64,000 nt of DNA from Nanogingivalis sp964625845 (GCA_964625845.1 CAZVBN010000002.1:8160-72159); one strand, 5' to 3'. Counted from the stretch's first letter, positions 49,997 through 58,456 are shown. Notes: generated by a model from the sequence alone, not told the origin. Translations and numbers: made by a program.

Positions 49997-50075
49997 AAAT
50001 CCGCTCCTTCCTAGCCGCCAAATTATTAAAAAATACTTTTCTCGCTAATATAATTTTAGCATAAGTAGAAAATTT

Positions 50076-50112
50076 AAGCGAGCTTTCGAAGGATCGAAAA
50101 CTCGCTTTTTTG
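50076..50112. terminator. Bidirectional terminator after the restriction-modification gene
   Basis: AAGCGAG-c-TTTCGA-agga-TCGAAA-a-CTCGCTT (50076-50107) with T6 on the plus strand and AAATTTT on the minus strand. It starts next to the stop codon at 50115. Confidence 0.75.
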
Positions 50113-50114
50113 GT

Positions 50115-53100
50115 TTAGTCCATCGCTCGAACTTTTTCTTCGATGAAAGCGATTTCTTGCTCGCTCAAGCCGTATTTTTTGTAGAGCTGGCGGTCGATTT
50201 CGGGGATTGATTGCGACCAGTCGATATCGGAATCGGGAGTGAAGTTTTGGAGAGGGACATTACGCCAAGTATCTTTCTGGTTACCTTGCGTAATTTTCAA
50301 TGTGCCAAGCATTGTCCGTGCGAACTTGGTTTTGATATACTTCAGCAAGTTTTCGGCTTCTTCGCGCGTTTCGAACGCGCCAAAACTAATAAATGTCTGC
50401 GTATGCCCGACAAGGGGTTCCCCGACAAGGGGTTCCCCGACAAGGGGTGTAGAGAGAACTTCGCCTATAGCGCCACTTCCGTTGCTTCCAGGAAGCATTA
50501 CTTTGAATTTATGAAGATTTGGATGTTCTTCGATGTATTTAATATTCATATACTTGGTATATCTCTTATTTTTCTGGACACCTAAAATCCCTACCTGTCT
50601 GTTATCATCTCTCTCTTCAGAGAATAGCTCAGGTAGCATATCAAAGGCAGAACTCTTAATTCGCTTATCTCGCCCTCCAGATGTTATTCTGTTTTTGAAA
50701 TCTGGATAGCTAGAATATAGCAACTCTAAGTTCATTTTTTCTTGACCATAACAAATTAAATCCAAACTGGAACCATCGTTTTTTGAAAGAACTTTACTCA
50801 ACGCCGAATTCAATTCCTTGAAATGTGTAAACGTGCCAATTTTACCAAATTCTTGGCTAGCGTCACGATAAGTGATCGCCACGCCACCTTTAATGTCCGT
50901 GCCGGCAAAAATTTTGCTCGAATCCTGCTCGTAATAGGCAACTTTCAAATGTTTGTCGCTTAGCATTTTTTCGTTCCATTGCTTAGGGGTCTTACCCGCA
51001 TTAAATAAGAATCGAGCAGGAGTAATAAAGCAAACCTTATTTGATAATTTATATGCATTATTCATAAAATAATTATAAATTGGCTTCGATGATAAATCTT
51101 CTCCAGCGGTCTCTTCCTGATACGGCGGATTGCCAATCACAACATCGAATTTCATATTTCCAAAATGCTCCTTTATTACTTCATCTAACTTATTCTCTTT
51201 CATCAACTCGTGGATTTGCGGTTCGGGGCGAATATTACGGTTACGCAAGCGGTTTTTAAACTTGGTATCCGCAAAACCATAAACCGTTTCTTGCGCCAGC
51301 GTGGCGTAAATATCAAACGGCGCTATACCAAACAGTTGGTTTTCAATAATCCGATGAATATCTTTATCCTTGGAATATTTGTAGAACCTTTTGGCAGCCT
51401 CGGCAAGAAAGTTTCCGCTCTTAACATACGGATCGAGCAACTTTACTTTGTCGCTCTTGAAGAAAGCAGGATTTTCGGCTTCAAGTGAGTCAAGCATCAT
51501 ATTTACCACTCGCTTCGGTGTGAAGACACGATTATTTTCCTGCGAAGGAATGTAATCATAAATATCGTCGCTGTTCTCACCTGTGTAATAATGTTCAGTG
51601 GCTTGTTTGCGCTTTAGGAATTCGTGGATTGCCGAGTTGAAGGCGCTTTCAACGAAAACCGGCTCGCCAGATTCGTCGCGAGCCTCACGCAGTTCGCGAA
51701 ATTTGTCGCGAGTTATACCCGTAACCTGTAGAAAATCCGTTGCTGGAATTTTTTCTTCAAAATTTTGGAAGGTCATTTGCTGGTGTGCGTACGCCATCAA
51801 AAACACTGGAATAGTACGCGCAAAACCTCGCAAATGGTCACGGAATTTTTCCTCTTCAGTCTTTTGTTTCTTTTTGGCTTCATCATATGGCTTCCTCGCT
51901 TCTTCGAATTTTTTGATATCTTCGGGCGTGATTTCTTCGCCAGTTTGCTCTTTGGCTTTTTCAATAATCAAATCTAAATTATCCCCAGCTTGCTCAGTGG
52001 CAGCTTCTATTGAAGCAAACTTCCCTTCACCCAAACCGCTTTTGGAAATAACCTTTTCTCTCTCCGCTTCAAATGTATCTTCTGGATTTTCGTCAGCCAG
52101 AGGTTCGCCTTGCTTCTTGGTGTTTTTTCGCTTATCTACAGCGGCTACTGGTGGAATCTCACCCATAATGTCGCGAATGCGCTGATAGCTCTCACCTTTC
52201 ATACGGAATAAAGCCTTGACATTAAACAGGCTATTGCTCATAAAACCTTCATCTACAATCTTTCGCGCGTAAGTATAATTGATGATATTTACAGCATCTT
52301 TCGCATCGAGATAACGCATCTCACCATCTTCATCCATAGTAATTATTGGCAAAAAGTTCAAAAGCGCCTGAGTCTTAGCTTCGCGTTCGGCTGTACTATT
52401 GCCGACAATCTCAACGTTAGTTTCAATATCAATATTCGCATATTCTTCTGCAATTCTCAGTACGCGGTCTGGGTTAAAATCAAAGACGAAAGCATCAGTT
52501 TTAGTAAAAATCTGACCGTTTTCCATTTTAACACTCCATGGCGTCTGAGCACGAAAAGCAGTTTGAATATACTTGCTCGCGCTCGAGGAGTTGTCCAGCA
52601 TCAAAACAGCAGTCCATTCTTCAACCGTTGTTCCAGTGGTTAGCATATCAACCGAGAGCGTGATTGTTTTAGTTTTTAATCCGTTTTCACCAATCGCTGC
52701 TTTAACTTCTTTTTCGGCCTTCATTGAGTTTTGCCCACTTGAACTACCAGCAGCCTCAATTATGGTATAATCTTTAAAAAAGGTGTGCTGGCGAAGTTTT
52801 TTCGCAAGGAGTTCAACCGCCGCAATGCTTGGCAATTTCCAAAAGGTATGGCGCAGAAGTTCGCGAGTATCTTTATCAGCAAAAGGATAATACTGAACCT
52901 GCGGGTCATCATAACGATCTTTCTGATTGGATAGTATATCAAGAAAATTATCCACTTCTTCATCGTGAACGAACGCGCCAGCATGAACTTTCCAAAACTC
53001 GTTGAATGGAAACGAATACTCACTTAAATCGCTTTCAACGCGCACACTAGCTGGGACTTGAAAAGTGTAGATATTTAATTTAGGTAAGTTAATATAAGGG

Positions 53101-54191
53101 TTCTTACCTTTGGAATAATCCCAATTTTCTTTAGCTTCTTGCTCTTCGATATAACTCCACGAATAAGTATTCTTAGCAGTATAACCGTGACTTTCGCTCA
53201 TTTTGCGGAATGGCGTACCAGAAAGTTCAAGCAAGAAATTGTGGTTGAGAGTTTCGAGCACTTTATACATTGAATTAGTCATAGTCCCTTCATGTGTTTC
53301 GTCTAAAATAACCAAATCCCAATGCGCCGAAAAAATCCATTCATTCTTTTTCTTAAATTCTCCAGCCTCATCCTTGCCTTTGATATTAGCTAAGGTAGTG
53401 TAATAAATCAGACTCTTGTTTTTATCGCGAGCTGCCAGCGCCGACTCAATTTCATTTAAAGCTCTAGCTTTTACTGTTTCTTCGTTTTCAATTTTATTGT
53501 CTTTACTTGACCCAAACTCATAGCTGCTATCGGCGGAATTGCGGATATGCTCGTGATAGTCCAAAAACCAAGAATTCGAAATAGACGTGCGTTGAGTCAT
53601 TACTAACACGTTCTTTGCTTTAATTTTCTCTGCAAATTTATATGCCGTCAATGTTTTACCAAAACGCGGTTTAGCATTCCATAGAAACTTTCTAATATTC
53701 GAGTCTGTCGTGTCGGGGTTTTGCTGAGCTATCATCCAACGAGAATACGTTCGATCAATAGCCTCCTGCTGGCTTGGGTATAGCTCAATTTTCGTAGATT
53801 TTCCCTTCAAAAATTTGAAATCATCAATAAAATGTTGTCGATTTTCGATAACTTTCTTAATATCCTCTAGGCTTATCTTAAACCATTCGCTATTCTTGCC
53901 GCTTTCGTAGTGTTTCAAATTCTCAATACCGTTTCGCAAAAGAAATTGATGAATCTCTTTATCACTAAATACCTGACCATTATCGTCAATCGCCTCATAT
54001 TCCGCCAGAATATTCGCGCGAACCATCGCCGTGCCAGTTTGGCTTAAAATTCGCCCCTCACTATCTCTTTCCGTTTGCCCAATCTTCAAATACCCTTGTG
54101 TATCTAAATTATTTGGCGCTTCATATATATAAATCTTATTTTGGTTAATTTTGATCGCTGGATGAGCTCGCATTTTATCTTTTTTTATCAT
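50115..54191 (-). CDS. Fused restriction-modification protein: GIY-YIG-like domain, SF2 helicase, N6-adenine methyltransferase
   Basis: A 1358-residue single-ch. enzyme. Residues 18-60 (KIYIYEAP...GYLKIGQTERDSEGRI) look like a T5orf172/GIY-YIG nuclease domain. A helicase follows: Walker A KPRFGKT near 174-180, DETH 297-300, SGTPFRK 324-330, QTAFRAQTPW near 543-552. The Eco57I-type methyltransferase has FTPKRVV at 890, DPYVKSGNF 920-928 and NPPY 1021-1024. The C-terminal part (about 1050-1358) should be the target-recognition domain. The layout suggests a translocating enzyme that cuts unmodified DNA and methylates its own sites. AAGGAGG precedes the ATG. It sits 9 nt after a second methyltransferase-like gene. 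Confidence 0.88.
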   Translation of the reverse strand: MIKKDKMRAHPAIKINQNKIYIYEAPNNLDTQGYLKIGQTERDSEGRILSQTGTAMVRANILAEYEAIDDNGQVFSDKEIHQFLLRNGIENLKHYESGKNSEWFKISLEDIKKVIENRQHFIDDFKFLKGKSTKIELYPSQQEAIDRTYSRWMIAQQNPDTTDSNIRKFLWNAKPRFGKTLTAYKFAEKIKAKNVLVMTQRTSISNSWFLDYHEHIRNSADSSYEFGSSKDNKIENEETVKARALNEIESALAARDKNKSLIYYTTLANIKGKDEAGEFKKKNEWIFSAHWDLVILDETHEGTMTNSMYKVLETLNHNFLLELSGTPFRKMSESHGYTAKNTYSWSYIEEQEAKENWDYSKGKNPYINLPKLNIYTFQVPASVRVESDLSEYSFPFNEFWKVHAGAFVHDEEVDNFLDILSNQKDRYDDPQVQYYPFADKDTRELLRHTFWKLPSIAAVELLAKKLRQHTFFKDYTIIEAAGSSSGQNSMKAEKEVKAAIGENGLKTKTITLSVDMLTTGTTVEEWTAVLMLDNSSSASKYIQTAFRAQTPWSVKMENGQIFTKTDAFVFDFNPDRVLRIAEEYANIDIETNVEIVGNSTAEREAKTQALLNFLPIITMDEDGEMRYLDAKDAVNIINYTYARKIVDEGFMSNSLFNVKALFRMKGESYQRIRDIMGEIPPVAAVDKRKNTKKQGEPLADENPEDTFEAEREKVISKSGLGEGKFASIEAATEQAGDNLDLIIEKAKEQTGEEITPEDIKKFEEARKPYDEAKKKQKTEEEKFRDHLRGFARTIPVFLMAYAHQQMTFQNFEEKIPATDFLQVTGITRDKFRELREARDESGEPVFVESAFNSAIHEFLKRKQATEHYYTGENSDDIYDYIPSQENNRVFTPKRVVNMMLDSLEAENPAFFKSDKVKLLDPYVKSGNFLAEAAKRFYKYSKDKDIHRIIENQLFGIAPFDIYATLAQETVYGFADTKFKNRLRNRNIRPEPQIHELMKENKLDEVIKEHFGNMKFDVVIGNPPYQEETAGEDLSSKPIYNYFMNNAYKLSNKVCFITPARFLFNAGKTPKQWNEKMLSDKHLKVAYYEQDSSKIFAGTDIKGGVAITYRDASQEFGKIGTFTHFKELNSALSKVLSKNDGSSLDLICYGQEKMNLELLYSSYPDFKNRITSGGRDKRIKSSAFDMLPELFSEERDDNRQVGILGVQKNKRYTKYMNIKYIEEHPNLHKFKVMLPGSNGSGAIGEVLSTPLVGEPLVGEPLVGHTQTFISFGAFETREEAENLLKYIKTKFARTMLGTLKITQGNQKDTWRNVPLQNFTPDSDIDWSQSIPEIDRQLYKKYGLSEQEIAFIEEKVRAMD
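50407..50448 (-). repeat. Three tandem 15-bp in-frame repeats in the recognition domain
   Basis: The unit CCGACAAGGGGTTCC occurs almost three times. It encodes PLVGE-PLVGE-PLVGH at residues 1249-1263. Since 15 bp is a multiple of three, copy-number change alters the protein by five residues without a frameshift. Confidence 0.85.
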
Positions 54192-54200
54192 ATATCCTCC

Positions 54201-54899
54201 TTAAAATAATGTCACTTGTTGAATTAACTTACTGTCTTTGTCGTCTTTTGGCGGTTCTGGCGTTTTCGGTTTGTGCTTAGGCTTAGATTTGGGTTTCAGT
54301 TTTTCTGGCGGAGATTCGATTTTTTCAATGATAGATTTTAGATTTTCAAGATTTACCTTTTTGGTTTTTGCGAAATTTTCTTCAATTTCTTTGAGTGAAT
54401 GTTGCGAAATTTCGAAAGAGAAATCTTCATAATTCGGTTGAAAATCATAGAATTTAAGCTCGGATTTTTGCGTCAAAGTGTTTCCGACAAGAATTGTTTT
54501 CGAAAGAATAAATTCGACAGCATTCAAAAAATATATCGAACTTTTTCGTTCGCCAACAAAATCTAATACGATATCGTGAAGACGCGACCGAGCCTCACGC
54601 ACATTGTCCGCCTGAATATCGACTGCGTAAATATTCGAAAGCGCAAGAATAATTTCGAATTCGAATTGTTTTTGGTTTTTGAATTTTATTTTTGCCAGTT
54701 TTCGACGCAAGATTTCAACGAGAAAATTTCCGTTCCCACAAGTAGGCTCAAAAATTTTCCCGTCGAGGCGCGAAATCTCGGGTTCGCACAAGTCGCACAT
54801 CTGTTTAACAATAAATTCTGGAGTAAAAACTTCGCCAAATTGCTTGACGCGTTTTTTGGATTTGATGAGTTTTTCTGGCAAAATTAAATCGCCCAACAA
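54201..54899 (-). CDS. DNA methyltransferase-like protein (SAM-binding part), phase-variable N-terminus
   Basis: At least 232 residues. FGEVFTPEFIVKQMCDLCEP, the SAM motif FEPTCGNGNFLVEIL and IYAVDIQADNVREAR match N6-adenine methyltransferases. No NPPY/F catalytic motif is seen; the protein instead ends in a proline-lysine-rich linker (KLKPKSKPKHKPKTPEPPKD) and KLIQQVTLF. It may assist the fused enzyme that follows 9 nt later. No ATG opens this frame; a TTG at 54899 or 54896 with GAGG nearby is possible. A (GCAA)n tract links the frame to an upstream ATG at 55053, out of frame at present. Confidence 0.72.
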   Translation of the reverse strand: MLGDLILPEKLIKSKKRVKQFGEVFTPEFIVKQMCDLCEPEISRLDGKIFEPTCGNGNFLVEILRRKLAKIKFKNQKQFEFEIILALSNIYAVDIQADNVREARSRLHDIVLDFVGERKSSIYFLNAVEFILSKTILVGNTLTQKSELKFYDFQPNYEDFSFEISQHSLKEIEENFAKTKKVNLENLKSIIEKIESPPEKLKPKSKPKHKPKTPEPPKDDKDSKLIQQVTLF

Positions 54900-54920
54900 A
54901 GCCTCGTTGGGCGATTTTTT
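54887..54920. repeat. 12-bp perfect inverted repeat at the start of the methyltransferase frame
   Basis: AAATCGCCCAAC and GTTGGGCGATTT flank an 8-nt loop, with T6 following on the plus strand. It has the form of a plus-strand terminator but no plus-strand gene precedes it. On the minus strand it would fold around the TTG start. Confidence 0.6.
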
Positions 54921-54945
54921 AGAGTTTTCGGGCGAATTTAAAACA

Positions 54946-55053
54946 TCAGCTTGCTTGCTTACTTGCTTGCTTGCTTGCTTGCTTGCTTGCTAAAATATTA
55001 TCTGATTTTTCGTCAGATTTCACAATTTTTAACTCAACCTCAACCTTTCTCAT
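54946..55053 (-). CDS. Upstream reading frame through the tetranucleotide repeat (35 codons, currently closed)
   Basis: ATG at 55053 opens MRKVEVELKIVKSDEKSDNI, then ASKQ repeats encoded by the (GCAA)n tract, and stops at TGA (54948-54946). The methyltransferase frame starts one base later in the codon grid, so loss of one 4-bp unit or gain of two fuses the frames. A -10 TAAAAT just upstream suggests a very short leader. Confidence 0.6.
   Translation of the reverse strand: MRKVEVELKIVKSDEKSDNILASKQASKQASKQAS
54949..54990 (-). repeat. Tetranucleotide tract (GCAA)10 with one GTAA variant
   Basis: On the minus strand: seven GCAA, one GTAA, two GCAA, then GC. Such tracts change length by slipped-strand mispairing. 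It lies in coding position between the ATG at 55053 and the methyltransferase frame. Confidence 0.9.
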
Positions 55054-55085
55054 AACTATTTTCCATTTTACCACACTTTTCGCAA

Positions 55086-55115
55086 AATTAAAAAACGCCA
55101 GCCCGAAAGCTGACG
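55086..55115 (-). terminator. Terminator of nrdD
   Basis: CGTCAGC/GCTGGCG on the minus strand (55115-55096, one mismatch), followed by TTTTTTAATTTT. Confidence 0.65.
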
Positions 55116-55141
55116 TCATAAAGTGCTAGAATGAAGAAAAC

Positions 55142-57319
55142 CTAAAGTGCGGAGCCATTCATATGCTTCACACGCGCCGAAATCTCCTTGTGTCGCCCCT
55201 TGACCATCGGGCGCGCCTGCGGATTGCCCAAGTAGCCACAGGTGCGTTTTACGACATCACAAGATTTCGGATCTGCGTTTCCGCATTCGGGACATTTAAA
55301 ACCACGCTCTGTCGGATCAAAATCTCCTTTAAAGTCGCACTTCAAACAGTGGTCGATCGGAGTGTTTGTTCCGAGATAACCAACTCGGTCGTAAGCGTAA
55401 TCCCAGACTGCTTCGAGAGCCTTTGGATTCTGCTGAAGAACTGGATATTCACAGTAGTGAATAAATCCGCCCGAGCAATATTTTGGATAATCCTTCTCGA
55501 AGTCAAGCTTCTCAAAAGGCGTCGGGTTTTTTCGAACATCATAATGGAATGAGTTCGTGTAATAACCCTTGTCCGTGATGTTCTCCACAATTCCAAACTT
55601 CTCTGTATCCAAACGGCAAAAACGATCAGTCAAACTTTCGCTCGGCGTTGAATAAACAGAAAAATGGTATCCGTAGTGGTCACTCATTTCATTGGCGCGA
55701 TCTTTCATCGCTTTAACAATTTTCAGAGTGAATTCCTTGGCTTCAGGATTTTGCTCCCACTCTGGCCCGTAGAACACAGTCGCAACTTCATACAGCCCGA
55801 TATAACCCATCGAAACTGTAGCGCGGCGGTTTTCAAACAGAGTATTCACGTCGCCATCCGGAGCAAGCCGCTTACCAAACACGCCGTATTGATACAAAAT
55901 TGGCGCATTTTTCGGACTCGCTTCCTTGCAGCGATTCACGCGGAACACTAGCGCGTCTTCGACAATGTTCATTCGATCATTAAAAATCTCCCAGAATTTT
56001 TCGAAAGAACCACCAGATTCCATCGCGATTCGCGGCAAGTTCAAAGTTACAACGCCAAGGTTCATTCGACCAGCGTTGACTTCTTTGCCGTTTTCATCTT
56101 TCCAGCCTTGAAGGAAAGAACGGCAACCCATTGGCGCCTTAAACGAACCAGTCAATTCCACAATCTTGTCGTAAGAAAGAACGTCTGGATACATCCGCTT
56201 GGTCGCGCATTCCAGAGCCAGCTGCTTGATGTCGTAGTTTGGCGAACCTACTTCGAGATTCAAGCCATGCTTCAAAGTGAAGACAAGTTTCGGGAAAATC
56301 GCAGTGCGTTTTTCCTTACCGAGACCTTTAATGCGCACTCGCAAAATCGCTTTTTGGATTTCGCGCGCAAAACGATCTTCGCCCAGACCAAAGCCAAGCG
56401 TCACAAACGGCGTTTGGCCATTCGAGTTGTAAAGCGTATTCACTTCATACTCAAATGATTGCATCGCGTCGTAAATGTCTTTCTTGGTTTTATCCCAAGC
56501 GAAAACTTCAGGGTCTGGAACGCTATATTTCATCGCATCCGCCAGATGTTTCGCGTAGTTGAGCTTGGCATATTCAGCCAAAACTTCATCCGCACGGTCG
56601 AACGAACAGCCACCATACTGCGAACTAGTGACATTCGCAATAATTTGTGCTGCTTGCGCGGTGGCTGTCTGGATTGACTTCGGACTTTCAACTTCGGCGT
56701 TACCAATCGTAAAGCCATCGCGGAACATCCCCTCGAAGTCAATCAAGCAACAGTTCGTCATTGGCATGTATGGATTGTAATCCAGATCATGGAAATGGAT
56801 ATCTCCAGACCAGTGCGCTTCGCGAACAACTTCCGGCAACATATTTGCGCCGATTTCCTTAGCAGAAATACCCGCAAGCAAATCGCGACCAGTCGCAAAA
56901 GTGTTACTATCCTTGTTGGCGTTCTCGTTGGCTATATGGTTGACTTTATTTTTAAGATCACTAACAGCCCTAACGATACGCTCACCAGTTTCGCGCTCTG
57001 CCGCACGGCGAGCTTTATAAGTGATATACTCACGAGCTTCATCATAGAAGTCTCGCTCCATCACCTTATCTTCAACAATCTTCTCAATCTGGCTGACGTC
57101 AATCACCTTAAGATCAAGCACTTCAATCTCTTGAAGAATTTCCGCCAGCATTTCTTTGATGCTCGCCAAATCTTCTTCAGAAATCGCCTTATGGCCATTC
57201 TTCTTTTGAAAAACCGCCATAAAAGACTTTTTGATCGCGCGTTCAATTCTCGCGCCATCAAAATCAACAACAGTTTTGCCGTCGCGCTTCAAAACGCGAA
57301 TTTTATTCAGCTTGGTCAT
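55142..57319 (-). CDS. nrdD: Anaerobic ribonucleoside-triphosphate reductase
   Basis: A 725-residue class III reductase making dNTPs without oxygen. ATP-cone at the N-terminus (IRVLKRDGKTVVDFDGARIERAI). Barrel motifs include HFHDLDYNPYMPMTNCCLIDFEGM. A zinc site (CLKCDF, CPECG) precedes the glycyl-radical loop VKRTCGYLGN. The activase gene nrdG is not in the window. Start: ATG at 57319, with AAGGTGG 6 nt upstream; earlier in-frame starts (57346, 57340) lack a Shine-Dalgarno. NrdR-like sites lie upstream. Confidence 0.95.
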   Translation of the reverse strand: MTKLNKIRVLKRDGKTVVDFDGARIERAIKKSFMAVFQKKNGHKAISEEDLASIKEMLAEILQEIEVLDLKVIDVSQIEKIVEDKVMERDFYDEAREYITYKARRAAERETGERIVRAVSDLKNKVNHIANENANKDSNTFATGRDLLAGISAKEIGANMLPEVVREAHWSGDIHFHDLDYNPYMPMTNCCLIDFEGMFRDGFTIGNAEVESPKSIQTATAQAAQIIANVTSSQYGGCSFDRADEVLAEYAKLNYAKHLADAMKYSVPDPEVFAWDKTKKDIYDAMQSFEYEVNTLYNSNGQTPFVTLGFGLGEDRFAREIQKAILRVRIKGLGKEKRTAIFPKLVFTLKHGLNLEVGSPNYDIKQLALECATKRMYPDVLSYDKIVELTGSFKAPMGCRSFLQGWKDENGKEVNAGRMNLGVVTLNLPRIAMESGGSFEKFWEIFNDRMNIVEDALVFRVNRCKEASPKNAPILYQYGVFGKRLAPDGDVNTLFENRRATVSMGYIGLYEVATVFYGPEWEQNPEAKEFTLKIVKAMKDRANEMSDHYGYHFSVYSTPSESLTDRFCRLDTEKFGIVENITDKGYYTNSFHYDVRKNPTPFEKLDFEKDYPKYCSGGFIHYCEYPVLQQNPKALEAVWDYAYDRVGYLGTNTPIDHCLKCDFKGDFDPTERGFKCPECGNADPKSCDVVKRTCGYLGNPQARPMVKGRHKEISARVKHMNGSAL

Positions 57320-57413
57320 ATTGGTCACCACCTTCTTCATATTCACGCGGGTCGAACAATTCTAATTGTCCGAAGACAAAATCAGAGTCGTCAAAGAGAT
57401 TCAAATTTTCCAT
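57303..57413 (-). CDS. Small acidic ORF (36 codons) overlapping the nrdD start
   Basis: ATG at 57413 follows GAGGAAACC and reads MENLNLFDDSDFVFGQLELF, then DPREYEEGGDQYDQAE. It overlaps nrdD by 17 nt, so translation may be coupled. Very acidic, no known family. It is the first frame after the nrd promoter. Confidence 0.5.
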   Translation of the reverse strand: MENLNLFDDSDFVFGQLELFDPREYEEGGDQYDQAE

Positions 57414-57464
57414 TTGGTTTCCTCTTTCTATATTTTTTTTAAAGGGCTTTGATTATTGGTCAAT

Positions 57465-57521
57465 AATTAAATTATAGCGTTAGCGCAATGAAAAATCAAT
57501 ACAAAACGCTAAATATAGCGT
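57465..57521 (-). promoter_or_regulatory. nrdR box: Pair of NrdR-box-like sites
   Basis: A near-palindrome ACGCTATATTTAGCGT (57521-57506) lies upstream of -35. A second copy of the half-site ACGCTATA (57480-57473) overlaps -10, 41 bp away (about four helix turns). NrdR boxes usually come in phased pairs with similar A/T-rich palindromes. No nrdR gene is seen here. Confidence 0.5.
57471..57499 (-). promoter_or_regulatory. nrd promoter
   Basis: Minus-strand -35 TTGATT (57499-57494), 17-bp spacer, -10 TATAAT (57476-57471). Confidence 0.7.
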
Positions 57522-57540
57522 GTGTTTTTTACAACAAAAA

Positions 57541-57563
57541 GAAAAAGCCGCTTGAAAGCGACT
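57541..57563 (-). terminator. Terminator of the 159-codon membrane protein gene
   Basis: AAGTCGCT-ttca-AGCGGCTT on the minus strand, followed by TTTCTTTTTG. Confidence 0.65.
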
Positions 57564-58042
57564 TAAATTCCCTCCTTTTCTTCTATTGTTTCCGCCTGCT
57601 TTGATGCGGATAATTCTACAATCAGCAGAATCACCGCAAACAAAATCGGCGCAATGAACTCCTCCCACCCCTTCGGCAGAAAGAAAAGCACATCCTTCAC
57701 TAAATTCGGTAAAATTATATACCCAACCAGTGAAAGAGCGGTCGCCGCAGCAAAAACTCCCCTACGTCTAGACGTCGGTCGAAGTGCGCCAGCCGCAAAA
57801 ACCGCTAACACAACGACTAGCCCGACGCCCATCAATGTGTTCAGGATCATCATCACATCCAGCGGCGTTATCGCCAGCCTGAACTCGATCCCTGCTCCAC
57901 GAAGCGAGAAAAAATATCCCGCCGCACCAAAAAGCGCGATCAGCAAGAAGGCCGCGTCAACCTTCCCAACTTTTCTGTCTTTGGCGGCGCCAAATAAAAA
58001 AGCCAACAGAGAAACAATAATAGTAAAGATCAACGTTTTCAT
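57563..58042 (-). CDS. Polytopic membrane protein, unknown
   Basis: A 159-residue protein with about five hydrophobic helices (LIFTIIVSLLAFLFGAA, AAFLLIALFGAAGYFF, GVGLVVVLAVFAAGAL, FAAATALSLVGYIILP, FIAPILFAVILLIVELSA) and an acidic C-terminus. Shine-Dalgarno AGGAGG before the ATG. Higher GC and different codon choice from neighbouring genes suggest it may be acquired. Family unknown. Confidence 0.6.
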   Translation of the reverse strand: MKTLIFTIIVSLLAFLFGAAKDRKVGKVDAAFLLIALFGAAGYFFSLRGAGIEFRLAITPLDVMMILNTLMGVGLVVVLAVFAAGALRPTSRRRGVFAAATALSLVGYIILPNLVKDVLFFLPKGWEEFIAPILFAVILLIVELSASKQAETIEEKEGI

Positions 58043-58129
58043 GAAAAGAACCTCCTAAATAAATTTTTCTCCTGTGAGAATATTGAAAGGAACCTCTCTA
58101 CTATACCAGATTTTCACTAAAAAGTCAAG

Positions 58130-58456
58130 CTAAATCACAATCCCCGAAGGAACAAAAAAGCTCAAAATTCCGCAAATCAAAATCACCGCATAAAAAATCC
58201 GCCTGTTTTCACTGCGCTTTTCGAGATTCGCCACCGCCAGCAGCCCAATCACCAACCCAACAGGAAAACCGCTTAAAACGACGCCAAAATTCAACGGATT
58301 CGCAAATTTCAACCAAAAAGATCCCGCCAAAACACACAAAAACAACTTCAACAAAAACACGCTGTCACGCTCAGGATTCTTCTCAAAACCACGCCGATTC
58401 AACCGCGTGCGATTTCGCGCATAAGTTCGAGATTTTCGCTTTTGATTTTCGCTCAT
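58130..58456 (-). CDS. Small membrane protein, unknown
   Basis: A 108-residue protein. Basic N-terminus (SENQKRKSRTYARNRTRLNRRGF), then two or three hydrophobic segments (VFLLKLFLCVLAGSFWLKF, GVVLSGFPVGLVIGLLAV, FYAVILICGILSFFVPSG). A consensus promoter (TTGCTA-17-TATAAT) ends 10 nt before the ATG, so the leader is very short. No family recognised. Confidence 0.55.
   Translation of the reverse strand: MSENQKRKSRTYARNRTRLNRRGFEKNPERDSVFLLKLFLCVLAGSFWLKFANPLNFGVVLSGFPVGLVIGLLAVANLEKRSENRRIFYAVILICGILSFFVPSGIVI

Noticed and set aside
50407..50448. Short CRISPR-like direct repeats
   Set aside because: Contiguous 15-bp units with no spacers, in frame within a protein; a coding tandem repeat.
54887..54920. 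Terminator for a plus-strand gene
   Set aside because: No gene on the plus strand precedes it; it lies within or at the start of the minus-strand methyltransferase frame. Reported as an inverted repeat instead.
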